From the NCBI GenBank assembly GCA_003354055.1, contig PIVQ01000215.1, positions 1 through 10,032 of the forward strand: a stretch of 10,032 nucleotides of DNA, given 5' to 3'. The notes beneath the pieces were generated by a model. That model saw only the letters and a list, made by a program, of their open reading frames with translations. It searched no databases and was not told the origin of the DNA. This document shows positions 6,077 through 10,032 of this stretch, one piece after another (the stretch's first letter is position 1; the number at the start of each line of letters is the position of its first letter). This DNA is from Desulfobacteraceae bacterium (GTDB lineage Bacteria; Desulfobacterota; Desulfobacteria; Desulfobacterales; Desulfobacteraceae). A program made the translations under genes and the position numbers.

Positions 6077-9000
6077 ATGCGCAAAAAAAAAGAGAGTCCG
6101 TTAAATGAGTACGGCAAGCTTTCCGGGCCTTTAAAATCCATAGTAAAGATTCTGGCAGTCCAGGTACTTGAATTCAGGCAGATGGACCTTGTGGCCTGTC
6201 TTAAGGAACTCAAGATAAAAGATGAGGACAATAAGGCCTTTACTGCCATTAGTATTGCGCCGGTTGTCAAGAAACTGGCCGGACTTAAGCTGATTACAAA
6301 AAAAAATACAGGGGTTGCCTGTGCCGGTGCAATAAGAATCCCGGTGGTAAAGGATGTGGTAACGGGTTGTGAATTTGAAGCCATGGCAACTGCCGTGCTT
6401 TCAATCCGGTCCTTTGAGGATGGCCTGAGTGGATATGGGGGTGATAGTGAAAGAGAATTTTACAGAGCATTCCAGTTTGCCGTGTTTAACAACCAGGCCC
6501 AGGCTGACCTTGAAATGGCCCTTGGAATAGGTTGGCAGTTTTCTTCTGAATTTATGCTGGGCTCCTCGCCGCTCCTTGCCTATTTTAATCAGCCCTTTTC
6601 TTCTGAGTTGTTGAAGGCCACCGATAACAATACCAAAGCGAAAATACTGGTATTCACCCTTATTGATGCTGATAGAGGCCTTTATCCTGCCCATGAATTT
6701 TTTAAATATTGTAATCAGTTTTTTTTAGAGCAGCCAGGCTTTATTCAGGAAAAAGTAAGGGTGATGGAATACCTGTTGATCCGGGGGGAACTTGAAGCCC
6801 ACGGCCGATTGCTGGACCAGATCGAAGATGAGGCACCCATAGATTATGCCGCCCATATGGGATGGCGGCTGATGCTTTGCAATGAAACCAATGCTGCCCT
6901 GACCTGTTTTAATAAAAGCCTGGCTTTGATAAAGAAAGAGACCCGGAAACGCAAAATCTTCCTGGATGGACTACCCGGGCTGTTTTTCCTGTTTGCCCTT
7001 TTGAAAACAAAGGATGATGCAAATCTTAAGGTTGCATTGACGCATATTGACAGCGCCCTTAAGAAAAAAACGCTGCATTCAGCACTGTTCAGGGGAATGG
7101 TTCCGGTTTTTCAGGACGGCCTGGGCCAGGCTTGTGATCCCCAAGAAATCGAGCTGCTGGCCGAGGAGGAGTTCTCACATTTTTCGATCCTCTCTTTTTT
7201 TAAGATCTTGATTTTAACCTGGATGGATAAGGACCAGGGCAAGGAGTGGGCAGATGACCTGAACCTGATCCGGTATAAGGCCAAATTATCAGGCCATCAA
7301 TGGCTGGAAGCCGAGTCCCGGTATCTTCTTTTGGAGTTGGGAATCAGGAAGCAGAACAAGGATCGGGCTGAAAAACTTCACAGCCAATGCGGGACTGTCA
7401 GCCTTATCCCCATCGTCACCCAGGTTCCCAGGTGGGAAAAGGCGTTGAATGCCCTGATCAATATTGGCAAGGCATCTTCCGATGAAGTTGATCAACTGCG
7501 GCAAACACCTTCCCAGAGGATAATCTGGCTTATAGACTATGACGAAAAGTCAGGAACCTGTGACATTCTCCCAAGGCTCCAGAAATTTACCAAGAAAAAG
7601 GCCTGGACAAAGGGAAGGGCCGTGGCCATGAAAAATCTGTACAAAAATTACAGGACCATGGAAGGCCTCACCGAGCAGGACAAAAGTATCTGCAGCACCA
7701 TTGAAGAAAATACCTACCGGGACGCATATTACGGGTATGGGTACGGGTATTCTCAGACCGAGTATGAGTTTGACAAAAAAGCAGCATTACCGTCACTGGT
7801 CGGCCATCCGCTTATTTTCCTGGAAGGGGATCTGAAGAGCCCTATCGAGCTTACGGCATCAGAGCCCGAGGTCAGGCTCAGAAAAGGAAAAAATGGGATC
7901 CGGCTGAAAATGGTCCCCATGCCCGGTCCCAACGGAAGTGAAAGTATTCTCATCCGGGAAAGCCCCAGCCGGTTTAAGCTTGTCTCTTTTACTGAAAAAC
8001 ATGAAACCATTGCCGCATTGCTTGGGAAAAAGGGCTTGAAACTTCCCGGGGAGGCTCAACAGGATGCAACCAAGGCCATGGCGTCACTGTCCTCCCTGGT
8101 CCAGGTTAATTCCGATCTGGCCTTGGATACGGGTAAGGATGCCTTACAGGTTGAGGCAGATCCAACTCCCCATGTCCACATCATGCCCTGGCAGGAAGGG
8201 ATCAGTATCGAATTCTGGGTCAGGCCGTTTCGTTACGGAGGATCCTATCTCAAGCCGGGACGGGGCGGGAGCCACGTCTTTTCCCGGGTGGATGGTGAGA
8301 ACCGCAGGGCTGAAAGAGATCTTGGACTGGAAAAGACCCTATCAGATGATGTGATAACCATCAGTCCCACTCTGGATTATATTGAACCTGCGGACGGTCA
8401 GTGGCGGATAGATGATCCCGAACAATCTCTGGAGCTGCTTTTGGAACTGCGGAGCGCGGGTGATAAGGCAATATTGGAATGGCCCAAGGGAGAACAATTC
8501 AAGGTAAAACAAGAGGTCGTGTCAGACCATTTCTCCCTTGGAATAAAAAAAGACAGGGAATGGTTCAAAGCCACAGGATCATTGGTGCTGGACGAGGAAA
8601 ACAGTCTCGATCTTAAGACGCTCCTGGCGAAACTGGAAAATGCCACCGGAAGGTTTCTACCACTGGGTGACGGTGAATTCCTGGCCCTGACAAGGTCGTT
8701 GAAAGAAAGACTTGAGGAGTTAAAATCCTACTCATCTCCCCATGGAAAGGGAGTCCGGTTTGCCCCGCTGGCCAGCCCGGCCATTGAGGAATTTACCCAG
8801 AGTATCGGAACCCTGAAAACCGATAAAGCCTGGAAAGCCCATTGCAAAAAATTTAAGGAGAGTATTGAACCGCAGATTCCGGGAACCCTCCAGGCCGAGT
8901 TGAGAGACTACCAGAAAACAGGATTCAACTGGCTGGCCCAATTATCCCACTGGCAGGTCGGTGCCTGTCTTGCAGATGATATGGGTCTTGGAAAAACCCT

Positions 9001-10032
9001 TCAGGCCCTGGCCGTTCTTCTCCTGGGAGCGGATAAGGGCCCAAGCCTTGTGGTGGCTCCCCTATCCGTGGCAGCCAATTGGCAGGAAGAGTGCCTTCGC
9101 TTTGCACCGACCCTTGTCCCAAAGGTATTCGGCCCGGGGGACCGGCAGACCTTTCTTTCTGACCTGTCTGCCTTCGATCTTGTGATTACAAGCTACGGAC
9201 TTTTGCAGATTGAGGCGGAAAAACTTGCTGGGGTCAACTGGCATACCGTGGTCCTTGACGAGGCCCAGGCCATAAAAAATATGAAGAGCAAGCGCTCCAA
9301 AGCCGCCATGGGGCTTAGCGCCGATTTCAGACTGATCACCACGGGTACGCCTGTGGAAAATCACCTGGATGAATTGTGGACTCTTTTTAATTTTTTAAAT
9401 CCGGGTCTGTTGGGACCCTTCAGCCGGTTCAGGGAAAAATTCGCTCTGCCCATTGAACGGGATGGGGATAAGACGGCCTCCCGCCGGTTGAGAAAACTGA
9501 TATCACCTTTTATCTTAAGACGGTTGAAAGTTGATGTTCTTAAGGAACTTCCGGAAAAAACCCAGGTAACCCTCCATGTGGAGATGAGCCAGGAAGAATC
9601 AATGGTGTATGAAGCCCATCGCCTCAAAGCCCTGGAGAAAATTGAATCATCCGATACCGGTCACCCCGGGGGAAAACATCTGAAAATTCTGGCAGAACTG
9701 ACACGGCTGCGGCAGTTATGCTGCAACCCTTCTCTTGTCATGCCGGACAGCAATATCAAAAGCTCAAAGCTGAAAGTCTTTTCAGATACGGTGGACGAGC
9801 TGCTGGAAAACCGGCACAAGGCGCTTGTTTTCAGTCAGTTTGTGGGGCACCTTAAAATTTTAAGAGAGTTCCTCGATTCCCGGGGAATCAGCTATCAGTA
9901 TCTGGACGGGTCGACCTCTGCCAAAAAGCGCCAGCTTCGTATCAACGCCTTTCAGGGGGGGCAGGGGGATCTTTTTCTGATCAGTCTTAAAGCCGGAGGG
10001 TCCGGGTTGAATCTGACTGCTGCGGATTATGT
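6077..10032 (+). CDS. SNF2/HepA-family ATPase (DEAD/DEAH-like helicase) with long N-terminal extension, 3' partial
   Basis: Predicted ATP-driven DNA translocase that remodels DNA-protein or transcription complexes. One open frame of 1318 complete codons reaches the right edge with no stop. The SNF2 motor is C-terminal: LRDYQ (942-946), Walker A DDMGLGKT (967-974, Lys973), DEAQ motif II (1061-1064), motif III TGTP (1089-1092), then ELWTLFNFLNPG, motif IV LVFSQF (1250-1255), and motif V LKAGGSGLNLTAADY (1304-1318). Motif VI and the C-terminus are outside the window. Residues about 16-80 could be a winged helix. About 100-545 is mostly helical, with TPR-like stretches, then a Tyr/Gly patch (551-558), then a mixed region to about 930. 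RapA is shorter and lacks this kind of N-terminus. The gene follows a terminator, so it is probably transcribed separately. Partner and pathway are unknown. Confidence 0.95.
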   Translation, partial: MRKKKESPLNEYGKLSGPLKSIVKILAVQVLEFRQMDLVACLKELKIKDEDNKAFTAISIAPVVKKLAGLKLITKKNTGVACAGAIRIPVVKDVVTGCEFEAMATAVLSIRSFEDGLSGYGGDSEREFYRAFQFAVFNNQAQADLEMALGIGWQFSSEFMLGSSPLLAYFNQPFSSELLKATDNNTKAKILVFTLIDADRGLYPAHEFFKYCNQFFLEQPGFIQEKVRVMEYLLIRGELEAHGRLLDQIEDEAPIDYAAHMGWRLMLCNETNAALTCFNKSLALIKKETRKRKIFLDGLPGLFFLFALLKTKDDANLKVALTHIDSALKKKTLHSALFRGMVPVFQDGLGQACDPQEIELLAEEEFSHFSILSFFKILILTWMDKDQGKEWADDLNLIRYKAKLSGHQWLEAESRYLLLELGIRKQNKDRAEKLHSQCGTVSLIPIVTQVPRWEKALNALINIGKASSDEVDQLRQTPSQRIIWLIDYDEKSGTCDILPRLQKFTKKKAWTKGRAVAMKNLYKNYRTMEGLTEQDKSICSTIEENTYRDAYYGYGYGYSQTEYEFDKKAALPSLVGHPLIFLEGDLKSPIELTASEPEVRLRKGKNGIRLKMVPMPGPNGSESILIRESPSRFKLVSFTEKHETIAALLGKKGLKLPGEAQQDATKAMASLSSLVQVNSDLALDTGKDALQVEADPTPHVHIMPWQEGISIEFWVRPFRYGGSYLKPGRGGSHVFSRVDGENRRAERDLGLEKTLSDDVITISPTLDYIEPADGQWRIDDPEQSLELLLELRSAGDKAILEWPKGEQFKVKQEVVSDHFSLGIKKDREWFKATGSLVLDEENSLDLKTLLAKLENATGRFLPLGDGEFLALTRSLKERLEELKSYSSPHGKGVRFAPLASPAIEEFTQSIGTLKTDKAWKAHCKKFKESIEPQIPGTLQAELRDYQKTGFNWLAQLSHWQVGACLADDMGLGKTLQALAVLLLGADKGPSLVVAPLSVAANWQEECLRFAPTLVPKVFGPGDRQTFLSDLSAFDLVITSYGLLQIEAEKLAGVNWHTVVLDEAQAIKNMKSKRSKAAMGLSADFRLITTGTPVENHLDELWTLFNFLNPGLLGPFSRFREKFALPIERDGDKTASRRLRKLISPFILRRLKVDVLKELPEKTQVTLHVEMSQEESMVYEAHRLKALEKIESSDTGHPGGKHLKILAELTRLRQLCCNPSLVMPDSNIKSSKLKVFSDTVDELLENRHKALVFSQFVGHLKILREFLDSRGISYQYLDGSTSAKKRQLRINAFQGGQGDLFLISLKAGGSGLNLTAADY
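6083..6091 (+). repeat. A9 homopolymer at codons 3-5 of the helicase gene
   Basis: Nine adenines directly follow ATGCGC and encode Lys-Lys-Lys. Gain of one A leads to a TGA within about ten codons; loss of one A leads to a TAA even sooner. A second A9 run lies at 6298-6306, and T8 runs lie at 6719-6726 and 7195-7202 of the same gene. Such runs can slip during replication or transcription. Whether this one does so cannot be told from a single sequence. Confidence 0.7.
7733..7750 (+). repeat. Three tandem GGGTAY hexamers encoding a Tyr-Gly patch
   Basis: GGGTAT, GGGTAC and GGGTAT follow one another without a gap inside the helicase gene. In frame they give the alternating Tyr-Gly residues 552-558, preceded by another Tyr at 551. 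The patch sits at the junction between the helical N-terminal region and the following mixed region, so a flexible linker is the simplest reading. The repeat is short, and codon use alternates TAC and TAT. Confidence 0.75.

Noticed and set aside
8064..8354. Short + strand ORFs at 8064-8354 and 8961-9185 as hints of a frameshift in the helicase gene
   Set aside because: Codon-by-codon translation of the 6077 frame is continuous through both regions, and the second covers the Walker A motif, which is read in the 6077 frame.
6077..10032. The SNF2 protein as part of a phage-defence system such as DISARM
   Set aside because: No methyltransferase, DUF1998 or phospholipase D partner is visible, the only neighbour is a lipid synthase, and motif content alone does not separate defence helicases from HepA-type ones.

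Overview
The window holds two large protein-coding genes on the + strand, both cut by a window edge, separated by a short intergenic stretch with a strong intrinsic terminator. No RNA gene, insertion sequence or CRISPR array was seen. Base composition looks balanced (about half GC by eye). The style of the lipid synthase, with its PfaA-like KS, tandem carriers and KR, together with codon use, reminds me of anaerobic sulfate-reducing Desulfobacteraceae-type bacteria. That placement is recollection and inference, not proof.

Region 1 (1-5893) is the 3' part of a giant multifunctional fatty acid/polyketide synthase of the Pfa-like 'secondary lipid' type. The reading frame is open to the left edge, so the N-terminus lies upstream. 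The visible order is: tail of an unseen upstream domain, Pro/Glu linker, ketosynthase (KS), four tandem acyl carrier protein (ACP) repeats, ketoreductase (KR), and a double-hotdog dehydratase (DH). The KS, KR and DH catalytic residues are present. No acyltransferase is present between KS and ACPs. All four ACPs carry threonine where the phosphopantetheine-bearing serine is normally found.

Region 2 (5894-6076) is intergenic. It has a 13-bp-stem terminator at 5918-5951, a weak promoter candidate, and a ribosome binding site just before the next gene.

Region 3 (6077-10032) is a SNF2/HepA-type superfamily II ATPase of more than 1318 residues. About 940 residues of poorly characterised N-terminal sequence precede a C-terminal SNF2 motor. 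Translation codon by codon shows one uninterrupted frame that runs off the right edge within motif V. The gene has 8-9 base A/T runs near its start.

The synthase would elongate, ketoreduce and dehydrate acyl chains held on its own carriers, with loading, enoyl reduction and release supplied elsewhere. Nothing in the window ties the helicase to lipid synthesis; the terminator between them argues for separate transcription.
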